A DNA stretch of 64,000 nt from Acinetobacter bereziniae LMG 1003 = CIP 70.12 (GCF_000368925.1 NZ_KB849755.1:1023324-1087323); one strand, 5' to 3'. Counted from the first letter of the stretch, positions 37,105-45,977 are shown. Numbers and translations: made by a program. The notes: generated from the sequence alone by a model not told the origin.

Positions 37105-37188
37105 ATAATTGTTCAGGAGCATATCTGCGCCTGAACCATCTGTTTTTGTATTGCTCGTGCATTCATTCAGCGCTTTATTATGCTGAGC

Positions 37189-37237
37189 TAAATAAGATAT
37201 TGCACTGATTAAATAAGATATTGCACTGATTAAATAC
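37189..37237. repeat. 21-bp tandem repeat, 2.3 copies
   Basis: Two perfect 21-bp units (each beginning TAAATAAGATATTGCAC) followed by a partial third unit, TAAATAC. It lies between the channel gene and the island junction. No function recognised. Confidence 0.85.
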
Positions 37238-37326
37238 GTTATCCAAACTCATGTGAATAATTCGTTTATTCACATGATTACCAATTTTTTAGGATTTATT
37301 TTCAATAAATTTATATGTATAAAAAA

Positions 37327-37352
37327 AGCCCTTGTAATCACAAGGGCTTTTT
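37327..37352. terminator. Bidirectional terminator, probably of the disrupted tRNA
   Basis: Perfect 8-bp stem GCCCTTGT / ACAAGGGC with AATC loop, T6 on one side and A-rich on the other. On the minus strand it follows the tRNA-Ser 3' end by 8 nt, where a tRNA terminator would be. Confidence 0.85.
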
Positions 37353-37359
37353 TAGATAT

Positions 37360-37373
37360 TTGGCGGAAGCGGT
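37360..37373 (-). other. tRNA-Ser 3'-end fragment, likely island attachment site
   Basis: On the minus strand this reads CACCGCTTCCGCCA, the acceptor strand and CCA end of a tRNA-Ser-type gene. The match to a tRNA stops after 14 nt (toward higher coordinates), where island DNA begins. P4-type integrases recombine in tRNA 3' ends, leaving such a fragment at one junction and an intact tRNA at the other. An integrase remnant 230 bp away supports this. Confidence 0.7.
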
Positions 37374-37601
37374 GTTAGTCAAATTAAACAACCAAACCAC
37401 TGATAAACATACAAAAAATAATTTAATTTTAGTTTTTTACTGTTATTTTTACTACAATAAAATTTCAACCAATCATTTGTTTATATTTCATTCACCTGAC
37501 ACTATTCTTGCTTAGTAAGCTAATGATTGTAAATTACAAATCATCTTAAACTACCCATTCTAAGACAGTTCATGTAATTTTACCTCAATTAAGAGTTCAT
37601 T

Positions 37602-37955
37602 CGAGAATATATTCAATTAGAAGATTTTATATTCCCCGCCCCACGTAGTGGTGAAATGCTTTCCGACATGCCATTGACTACACTAATCAAGCGTATGCAT
37701 GAACAAGAACTAAAAAATGGCTTAGGCTATATTGATCCAAAACAGAATCGTATAATTACCACACATGGCTTTCGGTCTACTTTTCGTGACTGGTCTGCGG
37801 AAAAAACTAATTATGCGCGTGAAGTCTGTGAACATGTATTAGCGCACAAACTACCAGATAAAGTTGAAGCTTCTTACTTGCGTGGAGATTATCTAGATAA
37901 ACGTAAAGAATTAATGGCAGATTGGGCAGAGCACTGCTCTACGCTTACAGAGTGA
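37602..37955 (+). pseudogene. C-terminal remnant of a P4-type tyrosine integrase
   Basis: The frame is open from an in-frame stop at 37590-37592. It reads EDFIFPAPRSGEMLSDM then THGFRSTFRDWSAEKT and AHKLPDKVEASYLRGDYLDKR, and ends at TGA 37953-37955. These are the catalytic His-x-x-Arg box and C-terminal part of P4/IntS-type integrases (usually about 400 aa). The tyrosine is in the expected place (SYLRGDYLDKR), but the N-terminal DNA-binding and arm domains are missing. The first ATG would give 99 aa. It is a decayed integrase next to the tRNA-Ser fragment. Confidence 0.85.
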
Positions 37956-38027
37956 TGTAACACATAAACCTTGTATTTCGCCTAACCAAATAATAATCTT
38001 ACCCTTTATATTTATCATAGAGCCAAC

Positions 38028-38906
38028 ATGTCAATACAAACTATAAGCAGTACCATAACAAGGTTAAATAAGGAGTTAGCAGATATTACTCATCGAATGA
38101 GCTTAGAGCAGAAAAAGGGAGCTGATATAATTTCTAAAATTTTACAAATTCAAAATTCTATCGGGAAGACAACTAGCCCCTCTACATTAAAAACAAAGTT
38201 ATCAGAAATTAGTAGGAAAGAACAAGAAAACGCTCGTATACAATCAAAACTTTCAGACTTACAAAAGAAAAAGATTGATATTGATAATAAGCTGCTGAAA
38301 GAAAAGCAGAACCTTATAAAAGAAGAAATACTGGAAAGAAAAAAATTAGAGGTCCTGACTAAAAAACAGCAGAAAGACGAAATTGAACATCAAAAGAAGC
38401 TGAAACGTGAAATTGATGCTATTAAAGCTTCTACCCAATATATTACTGATGTTTCAATATCATCTTACAACAATACAATACCTGAGACGGAACCAGAATA
38501 TGATTTGTTTATTTCACACGCTTCAGAAGATAAAGAAGATTTTGTCAGACCGCTTGCAGAGACATTACAGCAACTTGGAGTAAACGTTTGGTACGATGAA
38601 TTCACGTTAAAAGTTGGGGACAGTTTACGTCAAAAAATTGATAGTGGTCTCCGAAACTCTAAATACGGTACCGTTGTTCTTTCAACTGACTTTATTAAGA
38701 AAGACTGGACCAACTATGAACTTGATGGCTTAGTAGCTCGAGAAATGAATGGCCATAAAATGATTTTACCGATTTGGCACAAAATTACTAAAAATGACGT
38801 TTTAGATTATAGTCCGAATTTAGCCGATAAAGTCGCCTTAAATACTTCTGTAAATAGTATTGAGGAAATTGCCCATCAATTAGCTGATGTTATCTTAAAT
38901 CGATAA
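38028..38906 (+). CDS. Coiled-coil TIR-domain protein, candidate anti-phage NADase
   Basis: 292 aa. Residues about 1-135 are a long Lys/Glu-rich coiled coil. Residues 157-290 are a TIR domain: YDLFISHASEDKEDFVRPLAE, VNVWYDEFTLKVGDSLRQKID, VVLSTDFIKKDWTNYELDGL. Glu231 in the WTNYELDGL motif is in the position of the catalytic glutamate of NAD-cleaving TIRs. It stands alone directly behind the integrase remnant, where island defence genes commonly sit. Function is inferred: NAD+ depletion or cyclic-ADP-ribose signalling on infection. A virulence or host-signalling TIR is the alternative. Confidence 0.75.
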   Translation: MSIQTISSTITRLNKELADITHRMSLEQKKGADIISKILQIQNSIGKTTSPSTLKTKLSEISRKEQENARIQSKLSDLQKKKIDIDNKLLKEKQNLIKEEILERKKLEVLTKKQQKDEIEHQKKLKREIDAIKASTQYITDVSISSYNNTIPETEPEYDLFISHASEDKEDFVRPLAETLQQLGVNVWYDEFTLKVGDSLRQKIDSGLRNSKYGTVVLSTDFIKKDWTNYELDGLVAREMNGHKMILPIWHKITKNDVLDYSPNLADKVALNTSVNSIEEIAHQLADVILNR

Positions 38907-39239
38907 GCGCCTTCTAAAAATTAAAATTTTGACTGAGATTTACAAATAACCTAATTCTCAGTCAACTTTTGAACACCCTACAATTTAGACACTTTACAAT
39001 CAATAATTTAATTATAACTAAAACAATTTTTTTTGTGATGAGTAATACTGAATTCACAAATATTGATGTATATTGAAACAATAAAACCAAATAATTTATA
39101 TAAAATCAAAAACTTAAAAAATTCTTCTTTAGCCATTTCCGCCCTTTAATATTTCTTTTGATATAAGAAATCGATTCTTCATATTTGTATCCAAGCCAAA
39201 TTAATGTTATATATTTAACAAATAAGTTGAGTATACAAC
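38907..39239. other. Intergenic region before chrB
   Basis: About 330 bp, strongly AT-rich, between the TIR gene and chrB. The chr promoter must lie here. No inverted repeat or ORF stands out. Confidence 0.35.
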
Positions 39240-40178
39240 ATGAAAATATCTTTACTCATATCCTCTTTGCCTACACAGAACACATCTACACGTATGAGAG
39301 TATGGCGTTCTCTTAAAGCAAGTGGAGCCGCAATCCTTAGAGATGGTGTGTATTTACTTCCCATTTCTCATAGCGAGAAATTTGATCCTATTGCAAGTGA
39401 CGTTATTTCAGAGCAAGGCTCTGCGTATGTATTCCATGCGGAGCAGCCTTTAAACCTTGAATTAGCTCCTTTCTTCAGTCGAAAAGAAGAATACGATGTC
39501 CTCTATAAACAACTCTCTGAGTTAAGAGATCGTCAATCTAAAGATGAAAAGAAAGAGCTGCTCAAGCAAATCCGTAAATTAAGAAAAAGTATCGATGCAC
39601 TCGTAGAAATTGACTATTACCCCGATGAGACTCAAGCACAGGTACTAAATGAACTTTCTGCTTTAGAGCTTTCAATAGCTCGACTTGGTGAAGTGAATGA
39701 GCCTCAAGCAATACAAGCACATATTCAACTTCTAGATAAAAATAGTTATCAAAACAAAATATGGGCAACTCGTAAGAGACCTTGGATTGATCGTCTAGCC
39801 TCTGCATGGCTAATCAAGACTTTTATTGATTCAACTCCTACATTTATTTGGTTAGAAACACCAAGTGAATGTCCAGAAGAAGCTTTAGGATTCGATTTTG
39901 ATGGTGCAGCTTTCAGTCATATCAATCACTGGGTTACCTTCGAAGTTCTTTTACATAGTTTTAATTTAGAAACACCTGCTTTGAAAAAAATTGCAGAGAT
40001 TGTCCACTATCTTGATATTGGCGGGATTGAGCCACCCGAAGCTTCAGGCATAGAAACCGTCTTTGCAGGAATACATGAAAACATTACAGATGATGACCAA
40101 TTATTAGTCGCATCAAATGCAATCTTTAATGGCCTATTGTCTAGCTTTAATAAAAATAGCTCTGTACTGAATGATTAA
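39240..40178 (+). CDS. chrB: ChrB-type chromate-resistance regulator
   Basis: 312 aa. N-terminal ChrB domain (LISSLPTQNTSTRMRVWRSL, GAAILRDGVYLLP), a central charged helical stretch, and a C-terminal chromate-resistance domain (WATRKRPWIDRLASAWLIKTFID; LHSFNLETPALKKIAEIVHYLDIGG). ChrB is a chromate-responsive regulator and helper of ChrA. The stop lies just before the annotated chrA start, and the genes are in one operon on the plus strand. Confidence 0.88.
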   Translation: MKISLLISSLPTQNTSTRMRVWRSLKASGAAILRDGVYLLPISHSEKFDPIASDVISEQGSAYVFHAEQPLNLELAPFFSRKEEYDVLYKQLSELRDRQSKDEKKELLKQIRKLRKSIDALVEIDYYPDETQAQVLNELSALELSIARLGEVNEPQAIQAHIQLLDKNSYQNKIWATRKRPWIDRLASAWLIKTFIDSTPTFIWLETPSECPEEALGFDFDGAAFSHINHWVTFEVLLHSFNLETPALKKIAEIVHYLDIGGIEPPEASGIETVFAGIHENITDDDQLLVASNAIFNGLLSSFNKNSSVLND

Positions 40179-40224
40179 ACGCATCAAATACTTTTTAAAT
40201 TTCAAAAATTTAGGTGAAATAGCA

Positions 40225-41646
40225 ATGAATACAAATGAAGATTCCACTGCTTTAGCTGAAAGCATTCCCCCACATGAACTTCATGGTGTTTCATTTCGTG
40301 AAGCTTTTTGGGTATGGCTTAAAGTAGCTGCGCTTAGCTTTGGTGGACCTGCGGGGCAAATCGCAGTAATGCATAAAATTTTAGTTGAAGAGAAACAATG
40401 GATTAGTGAAACGCGTTTTTTACATGCCTTAAATTACTGTACACTTGTTCCTGGTCCTGAAGCACATAAGTTGGCTGTATACATAGGTTGGTTATTACAC
40501 CGAACACGTGGCGGACTCGTTGCGGGTACTCTCTTTATTTTACCGGGTCTACTTGCATTAGGAATACTAAGCTGGATTTATGCAAGTTATGGTCAGATTA
40601 GTATTGTTCAAGCATTATTCTTTGGATTAAAAGCAGCCGTACTTGCAGTAGTTCTTGAAGCTGTCATGCGTGTAGGTCGTCGAGCCTTAAAAAACAAGGT
40701 GATGGTCATTGTCGCTATCTTGTCATTTATCGGCATCTTTATCTTTGCTTTGCCTTTTCCATTTATTATTTTAGTTGCTGCGCTTATCGGTTACATCGGA
40801 AATAAAAGTGGAAGTAAAGCATTTAACGCCTCCTCATCTCATTCTGACGCTAATAGCTCTAATGCTTCATTAGCAGCTATTGATGCTGCTTTTGCTAAGC
40901 AGATCCCAGAGCATGTACAACCTTCCCATACAAGAGCTCTAAAAATTACTCTCATTGGTTTGGTCTTATGGCTCGGCCCACTTATAGCTTTTATTACTTT
41001 AATGGGCAAAGATAATGTTTATACGCATATCGCTCTATTCTTCAGCAAAATGTCCGTACTTACGTTTGGTGGTGCTTATGCAATTTTATCTTATGTTGCA
41101 CAGCAAGCCGTCGAAAACTTCCATTGGCTTAAACCTAGTGAAATGCTGATCGGACTTGGTATGGCTGAAACCACCCCTGGCCCCCTGATTAGTGTAGTTC
41201 AGTTTGTAGGCTTTATGGCAGCGTATCGAGACCCAGGATCATTGAATCCTGCCTTGGCTGGTACTCTTGGAGGTATATTAGCGAAATGGGTAACATTTGT
41301 ACCCTCTTTTCTATTCATTTTTATTGGTGCTCCATATATTGAAGCATTAAGAAATAATAAGGCTTTAAATGCCATACTTTCGACAATTACAGCAGCTGTT
41401 GTTGGAGTGATCCTTAATCTATCAGTGTGGTTTGCATTACATACATTATTTGCTGAAGTTAATGTAATTCATAAATATGGAATGGTTTTACAAGTTCCAG
41501 TTTTATCCAGCATTAACCCATGGTCACTAATGTTATCAATCATAGCTATGCTTGCTTTATTCCGTTTCAAACTTGGAATGATGACTACTTTAGCTGGTTG
41601 CTGCGCTATAGGAATTATTCTTCACTTTTTCGGGATAAGCGGCTAA
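40225..41646 (+). CDS. chrA: Chromate transporter ChrA
   Basis: 473 aa from ATG 40225 with AGGTG upstream; an in-frame ATG at 40171 overlaps chrB and would add 18 non-conserved residues. It is a two-half CHR protein: the first half begins FREAFWVWLKVAALSFGGPAGQIAVMH and the second FFSKMSVLTFGGAYAILSYVAQQAVE, each with about six helices and PGP motifs (LVPGPEAHKL; ETTPGPLISVVQFVGF). It exports chromate from the cytoplasm. It is followed by a bidirectional terminator. Confidence 0.92.
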   Translation: MNTNEDSTALAESIPPHELHGVSFREAFWVWLKVAALSFGGPAGQIAVMHKILVEEKQWISETRFLHALNYCTLVPGPEAHKLAVYIGWLLHRTRGGLVAGTLFILPGLLALGILSWIYASYGQISIVQALFFGLKAAVLAVVLEAVMRVGRRALKNKVMVIVAILSFIGIFIFALPFPFIILVAALIGYIGNKSGSKAFNASSSHSDANSSNASLAAIDAAFAKQIPEHVQPSHTRALKITLIGLVLWLGPLIAFITLMGKDNVYTHIALFFSKMSVLTFGGAYAILSYVAQQAVENFHWLKPSEMLIGLGMAETTPGPLISVVQFVGFMAAYRDPGSLNPALAGTLGGILAKWVTFVPSFLFIFIGAPYIEALRNNKALNAILSTITAAVVGVILNLSVWFALHTLFAEVNVIHKYGMVLQVPVLSSINPWSLMLSIIAMLALFRFKLGMMTTLAGCCAIGIILHFFGISG

Positions 41647-41669
41647 TCACTTATAACTATATAAAAATG

Positions 41670-41699
41670 TTTTAGTTGGACTTATTTGTCCAACTAAAA
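41670..41699. terminator. Bidirectional terminator between chrA and dmeF
   Basis: Perfect stem TTTTAGTTGGAC / GTCCAACTAAAA with a 6-nt loop between the convergent genes. The A/T arms give the terminal U-run in both directions. Confidence 0.85.
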
Positions 41700-41711
41700 C
41701 CATTCAATAAT

Positions 41712-42647
41712 TCAAATAAAATGTATTTCAACACTTGCATGCACAATTTCTTCATGGATAGAGAGTGCCTGTTTCACTACATCTGGTGTTAAATCTACAC
41801 CTGTACTCTCTAAAGCCAAGATGCAAGAAAACTTGCCTCTACCAACTTTCCAAACATGTAAATCAGTAATATTAACTTGAGGAAATTCCTCTATAACCTC
41901 TTTGATTTCATCAACCACAGGGTGAGACATTTCTGCATCGAGTAGTGTCTTTCCTGTCTCATTTAATAATCCCCATGACCATTTAGCGACAAGAATAGCT
42001 CCAACTACACCTAATAGTGCATCTAAGAAACTCCAACCAAAATATTTCCCCGCAAACAATGCAACAATTGCCAATACAGAAGTAACCGCATCAGCTACTA
42101 CATGCAGAAACGCCGCCTTTTGATTTAAGTCATGATGATCGTGGTGGTGGTCGTGTTCATGGTGATGATCATGCTCGTGGTGATGGTGGTGGCCTCCGTC
42201 ATGTAATAACCATGCACAAACCAAGTTTACCAATAAACCAACAATTGCAATTGGTATTGCCTCATTGTAATGAATATTCACGGGATTCATTAATCGATCG
42301 ATAGATTGAATACCCATTAAAAGTGCTACAACCATAAGTAAAATAGCACTACTGTACCCTGCTAGAATCTCAATTTTCCAAGTACCAAAACTAAATCGCT
42401 GATCATGAGCATAATGTCGGGCCATTCGATATGCGAAATAAGCTAAGCCGAGAGCAACCATATGTGAACTCATATGCCAGCCATCTGCGAGTAAGGCCAT
42501 CGAATTAAAAATCCATCCCCCCAATATCTCTAGTACCATCATGATTGCTGTAAGAATTGTCGCAATCAGTATTTTCTTTTGTGCTAAAGGATTTCCTTCA
42601 TCGAATTGATGAGAATGACGACGATCTAAGTTACTATGAAGTTGCAT
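41712..42647 (-). CDS. dmeF: Cation-diffusion facilitator, DmeF-type Co/Ni efflux
   Basis: 311 aa from ATG 42645-42647 with GGAAAG upstream. A longer start at 42704 would run through the operator and overlap dmeR. Six helices, CDF metal sites (ALLADGWHMSSH in TM2 and HVVADAVTSV in TM5), a loop with four His-rich blocks (HHHHHEHDHHHEH...), and a cytoplasmic C-terminal domain. The DmeF-like N-terminus (HSHQFDEGNPLAQKK) and the divergent RcnR-type regulator point to cobalt/nickel export. Zinc transport of the CzcD type is the alternative. Confidence 0.85.
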   Translation of the reverse strand: MQLHSNLDRRHSHQFDEGNPLAQKKILIATILTAIMMVLEILGGWIFNSMALLADGWHMSSHMVALGLAYFAYRMARHYAHDQRFSFGTWKIEILAGYSSAILLMVVALLMGIQSIDRLMNPVNIHYNEAIPIAIVGLLVNLVCAWLLHDGGHHHHHEHDHHHEHDHHHDHHDLNQKAAFLHVVADAVTSVLAIVALFAGKYFGWSFLDALLGVVGAILVAKWSWGLLNETGKTLLDAEMSHPVVDEIKEVIEEFPQVNITDLHVWKVGRGKFSCILALESTGVDLTPDVVKQALSIHEEIVHASVEIHFI

Positions 42648-42666
42648 AAATTTTATCTTTCCAAGA

Positions 42667-42680
42667 TACTCCCCCCAGTA
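42667..42680. promoter_or_regulatory. RcnR/DmeR-type operator TACT-G6-AGTA
   Basis: On the minus strand TACTGGGGGGAGTA: a run of six G with TACT/AGTA palindromic flanks, the pattern known for RcnR-family operators. It lies in the 55-bp divergent gap between dmeF and dmeR, so one bound tetramer could repress both. Confidence 0.85.
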
Positions 42681-42702
42681 TATATTTTTTTTAGGAAAAA
42701 TC

Positions 42703-42972
42703 ATGTCTCATTTGCATCAAGATAAAAAAATACTTAATCGCATCAAGCGGATTCAAGGACAGGTTACTTCTGTTGAAAAGTCATTATTAACACCTGAAAG
42801 CTCTTGTCTTGAAGTATTACAACAAGTTGCAGCAATTAAAGGTGCTGTTAATGGGTTAATGCAGCAACTTCTTGAACAACATTTAAGAGAACATGTATTG
42901 AAAGGGGATCAAAATTTTGATGAAGAAGAAATGAAACAGTACTTATTATTATTAGATCGTTATTCAAAATGA
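42703..42972 (+). CDS. dmeR: RcnR/CsoR/FrmR-family metal-responsive repressor
   Basis: 89 aa, all-helical DUF156 protein. RIKRIQGQVTSVEKSL is the DNA-binding helix, Cys34 is the family's conserved metal cysteine, and the His residues in the LLEQHLREHVL helix follow the RcnR/CsoR pattern; His3 and His5 at the N-terminus resemble RcnR ligands. It senses Co/Ni and derepresses the divergent dmeF. A perfect hairpin terminator follows the stop. Confidence 0.87.
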   Translation: MSHLHQDKKILNRIKRIQGQVTSVEKSLLTPESSCLEVLQQVAAIKGAVNGLMQQLLEQHLREHVLKGDQNFDEEEMKQYLLLLDRYSK

Positions 42973-42999
42973 GTAGAACAAAATGTTCTACTCATTTTT
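42971..42999 (+). terminator. Terminator after dmeR
   Basis: Perfect 10-bp stem GAGTAGAACA / TGTTCTACTC with AAA loop, followed by an ATTTTTATTATT tail. It also lies just after the 3' end of the convergent small YHYH gene. Confidence 0.85.
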
Positions 43000-43003
43000 A
43001 TTA

Positions 43004-43129
43004 TTAATGGCAGTGACGATCCCCTGTCTTGCTATTCGTGTGGCAGCCTGAAGAATCAGTACCACCTGAATGAGCAAAAGCATTTGTTACCGCAAGCCCC
43101 ATTAAACATACCAAGATTAGTTTTTTCAT
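43004..43129 (-). CDS. Tiny exported His/Cys protein (YHYH-like)
   Basis: 41 aa starting MKKLILVCLMGLAV with signal peptide cleaved after AFA; the mature part is about 22 residues (HSGGTDSSGCHTNSKTGDR then HCH). AGGGGAAC precedes the ATG. The short Cys/His-rich mature peptide resembles tiny proteins often annotated as YHYH-domain proteins and could bind metal in the periplasm. It lies downstream of the efflux operon on the same strand. Confidence 0.75.
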   Translation of the reverse strand: MKKLILVCLMGLAVTNAFAHSGGTDSSGCHTNSKTGDRHCH

Positions 43130-43220
43130 GTTGTTCCCCTTTTTTTATTGAACAATAAAATAAGCTTATAATTGTACAACAAACAAACGGAATCTTTCTA
43201 AGTCATTAGTCGAAAAAGAG

Positions 43221-44528
43221 TTATTTAGGCCACTTTTCATGATAGTCATCAATAATATATTCATGGACGTGTACTCCATTGATTCGATGCTGCTGCAAAT
43301 GCTCATGATCTGGAGGTAAATCATCATGACTGTGGGGTAAAAGAGCCTCATCCTGTGATGGCCACAAACGCATTGCAAGTAATAAAGAAATCGTTGCAAT
43401 CACTGCCATCGGTATAAAAGTTTGTAATGTTCCTATGTTAGTAGTGAGCCATCCAACCAAGGGATAAGTCACTAACCAGCAAGCATGTGAAAACGCAAAT
43501 TGCGCTGCGAATAGAGAGGTCCTACTCTCACTCGATGCAGATTTTCGAATCAAACGGCCTGTAGGTGTTTGTGAAACAGAATATCCAATACCAAGCACAA
43601 ACCAAAGTACAAGCAAACCATTATAAGATGTAATGAAATAACCACTTAACAGCCCAATTACAAGAATTGTTGTTCCCGTCAACATCACTGATCGATCTGG
43701 GAACTTATCCAATATCTTAGGCAAAATGAAAGCCGAAAGCATTGAACCAAATCCAAATAAACCAAAAGCCCAAGTAGTCGCATTTTCAGTTAGCTTAAAT
43801 GTCGATTGAACCAATACCACGGTATTTACAATCACTACAGCGCTTGCTGACGCAATTGCTAAATTGAGAGCAAGCAATGCTTTAAGTCTAGGCGTATTAA
43901 AATAAATTTTAGCTCCCTGCTTAATACGGCTATAAACACCTCTAAACGCAGGTACTTTGGCAACTGGTAATTTCGCACTTACCACAAACAAAGCAGAACC
44001 GATAAAACCTAATACCGTTCCCAAAAATAAGTTGTGATAACTCATCAAAGTTAATAAAAATGCCGCGAGCATCGGACTAATAATATTTTCTAAATCATAG
44101 GCCAATCGTGATAATGATAGCGCATTGGTATAGTCTTTTTCTTCAGGTAAAACATCTGGAATCATTGCCTGAAATGTTGGTGTAAATGCAGCAGAAGCAG
44201 ATTGCAAAATAAAAATGAGAATATAAATTTGCCAAATTTGTGTCACAAACGGTAGACACAATGCTGTTAATGCTCGAATAACATCTAGCCCAACCAATAC
44301 TTTTTTTCTTGGTAATCGCTCAGCAAATGCAGATGCTATAGGCGCTACACCGATATAAGCAATCATCTTAATTGCCAATGCAATACCAAGAACTTGGGCT
44401 GCTTCCCCCTTTGCAATATCGTACGCCTGTAAAGCTAGGGCGATTGTGATTAACCCCGTTCCGATTAGCGCTATTACTTGGGCCAAAAACAAATGCCGAT
44501 ATGTTGTGTTTTTTAGTACTTCTAGCAT
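43221..44528 (-). CDS. MFS exporter with His-rich tail (NreB-like)
   Basis: 435 aa. About 12 transmembrane helices. MFS motif between TM2 and TM3 (FAERLPRKKVLVGLD). The cytoplasmic tail is rich in His and Asp (HSHDDLPPDHEHLQQHR...), the hallmark of NreB-type nickel exporters. Co-oriented with hupE and the czc genes, so it is probably part of the same metal operon. A nickel or cobalt substrate is inferred from the tail and setting. The 80-bp gap upstream contains a hairpin (44571-44598). Confidence 0.8.
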   Translation of the reverse strand: MLEVLKNTTYRHLFLAQVIALIGTGLITIALALQAYDIAKGEAAQVLGIALAIKMIAYIGVAPIASAFAERLPRKKVLVGLDVIRALTALCLPFVTQIWQIYILIFILQSASAAFTPTFQAMIPDVLPEEKDYTNALSLSRLAYDLENIISPMLAAFLLTLMSYHNLFLGTVLGFIGSALFVVSAKLPVAKVPAFRGVYSRIKQGAKIYFNTPRLKALLALNLAIASASAVVIVNTVVLVQSTFKLTENATTWAFGLFGFGSMLSAFILPKILDKFPDRSVMLTGTTILVIGLLSGYFITSYNGLLVLWFVLGIGYSVSQTPTGRLIRKSASSESRTSLFAAQFAFSHACWLVTYPLVGWLTTNIGTLQTFIPMAVIATISLLLAMRLWPSQDEALLPHSHDDLPPDHEHLQQHRINGVHVHEYIIDDYHEKWPK

Positions 44529-44570
44529 CTTATGGATTCCTTTTAGAACCTGACTTCTTTAGCAATTGAA

Positions 44571-44598
44571 TCTCCTTGGAATATTATTCCAAGGAGAT
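44571..44598. repeat. 12-bp inverted repeat between operon genes
   Basis: TCTCCTTGGAAT / ATTCCAAGGAGA around a short AT loop, in the gap between the anchor-protein gene and the MFS gene. No clear U-run follows, so it may be an mRNA-processing or weak attenuation hairpin within the operon. Confidence 0.6.
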
Positions 44599-44608
44599 TG
44601 ATCAAAAC

Positions 44609-45247
44609 TTAAAAGACTTTCTTCATTTCACTAAACTGCCCTTCTACAAGTAGAGTTACAGTCACTGGATTTTCCGTACGGTTACGCCAGAACCAACCAT
44701 GCTTGCCATCAAAAGCTGCCTTTAAGACACCCTGCTGAGTTGTTTCATTCTTTCCTTTTCCATAGCCATGATAGAACCCTTTAGGAGCGTTCACTGGATC
44801 ACCATGGGTATCATAATTAAGACCACCTCCAACAGCTTTCCAGTCAAAGTTGACACTTGCACTTTGTGGCATCGTCAGTTTCACTTCGGTTGCTTGGCCC
44901 GGTTTAAGCTCAATACTAATGCTCTCTTTATTAATAGCAGGCATAATCATTTGAGCATTATCAGTTGCCGTTTGAGTCGAAGTTTCTACTGATATTTGTT
45001 CAACACTATTCACTGCCTGTGCAGCATTGATACCATTTTCTGACTCTTCAGTTAGTGATTGTTTGATTTCTCCCATTTTCGTTAAACCAAGCACTTTACC
45101 CATACCTGTCGGATCAATTGCATACTCCGCAGGCATGACACAGGTAACTAGCACAATAACGGCACTTACGGCAGCAATTGCTGTTGATTTAATTAACTTT
45201 TTTGATGAAGGTAATTCGATATCTTTTGGAATTTCAGCGTTATACAT
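44609..45247 (-). CDS. Membrane-anchored periplasmic protein of metal operon
   Basis: 212 aa with a single N-terminal helix (about residues 22-40, STAIAAVSAVIVLVTCVM). A flexible Ser/Thr/Gln stretch is followed by a beta-rich domain (ELKPGQATEVKLTMPQSASVNFDWKAVGG...; FDGKHGWFWRNRTENPVTVTLLVEGQF). Proteins like this are often named transmembrane anchor proteins in HupE-type metal operons. It is 11 nt downstream of hupE, so co-translated. Biochemical role unknown. Confidence 0.75.
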   Translation of the reverse strand: MYNAEIPKDIELPSSKKLIKSTAIAAVSAVIVLVTCVMPAEYAIDPTGMGKVLGLTKMGEIKQSLTEESENGINAAQAVNSVEQISVETSTQTATDNAQMIMPAINKESISIELKPGQATEVKLTMPQSASVNFDWKAVGGGLNYDTHGDPVNAPKGFYHGYGKGKNETTQQGVLKAAFDGKHGWFWRNRTENPVTVTLLVEGQFSEMKKVF

Positions 45248-45258
45248 AATTTAGATCC

Positions 45259-45972
45259 TTATTGAGTAATGAAGCCAGTAAGTTGATAGCCAACAAGTAA
45301 AAAACCGAGGAACATGAGGAAGACATTGCTTTGATAAGCTGTTTTAAAGAAATAAGGTGTCTTTCTCCAAAACGTCATTAATAACAAGATGATGCACAGA
45401 GCCATAAACTGGCCTAATTCAACCCCAATATTGAATGAGATTAAATTTGCCAACAGTCCATCACTCGGAACTTCATATTCCTGAATTTTTACTGCGAGTC
45501 CAAAACCATGAATCAGACCAAAAATTAAAGTCGCGATTTTCGTGTTTGGTTGAAAACCAAACCAACGCTGATAAGCCCCCAAGTTATCTAGAGCCTTATA
45601 AACAATCGAAAAACCAATGATTGCATCAATGATGTAGGCGTTTATCGAGATATTGTAATAAACACCCACCAGCATCGTAATCGAATGCCCAAGTGCAAAT
45701 AGGCTGACGTACAAGCCGATATCTTTCATTCGGTATAAGAAGAAGATAATGCCAACAAGAAATAGTAAATGGTCATATCCAGTGACCATATGCTTCGCAC
45801 CCAAATAGATGAATGGAATCACATGAATGCCATAAATTTCTTGAATATAGCCCTTATCACCTTCCGCTACTCCATGAGCAAAAAGTGTAGGGCTTACCAA
45901 TGTAATGAATAAAGCAAGTAATAGCTTTATGTAAGCACTTAATTTCACAATGTGTGAAGCAATAATTTGCAT
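45259..45972 (-). CDS. HupE/UreJ-family membrane protein
   Basis: 237 aa from ATG 45970-45972, GGAG upstream; a TTG three codons earlier is spaced too close to the GGAG. Signal-like first helix ending LFAHG, then about six helices with the family motifs HMVTGYDHLLFLVGIIFFL, FALGHSITM and LIFGLIHGFGLA (conserved His and Asp for metal). HupE/UreJ proteins import or handle nickel or cobalt. It lies between czc genes and an NreB-like exporter, so it may instead be part of metal handling in the periplasm. Confidence 0.82.
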   Translation of the reverse strand: MQIIASHIVKLSAYIKLLLALFITLVSPTLFAHGVAEGDKGYIQEIYGIHVIPFIYLGAKHMVTGYDHLLFLVGIIFFLYRMKDIGLYVSLFALGHSITMLVGVYYNISINAYIIDAIIGFSIVYKALDNLGAYQRWFGFQPNTKIATLIFGLIHGFGLAVKIQEYEVPSDGLLANLISFNIGVELGQFMALCIILLLMTFWRKTPYFFKTAYQSNVFLMFLGFLLVGYQLTGFITQ

Positions 45973-45977
45973 GTATA

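Noticed and set aside
37189..37237. Tandem 21-bp units as a CRISPR or iteron array
   Set aside because: Only 2.3 directly abutting copies, no spacers, no replication gene next to it.
42121..42200. His-codon-rich DNA in dmeF as a possible repeat element
   Set aside because: It is explained by the metal-binding His loop of the transporter.
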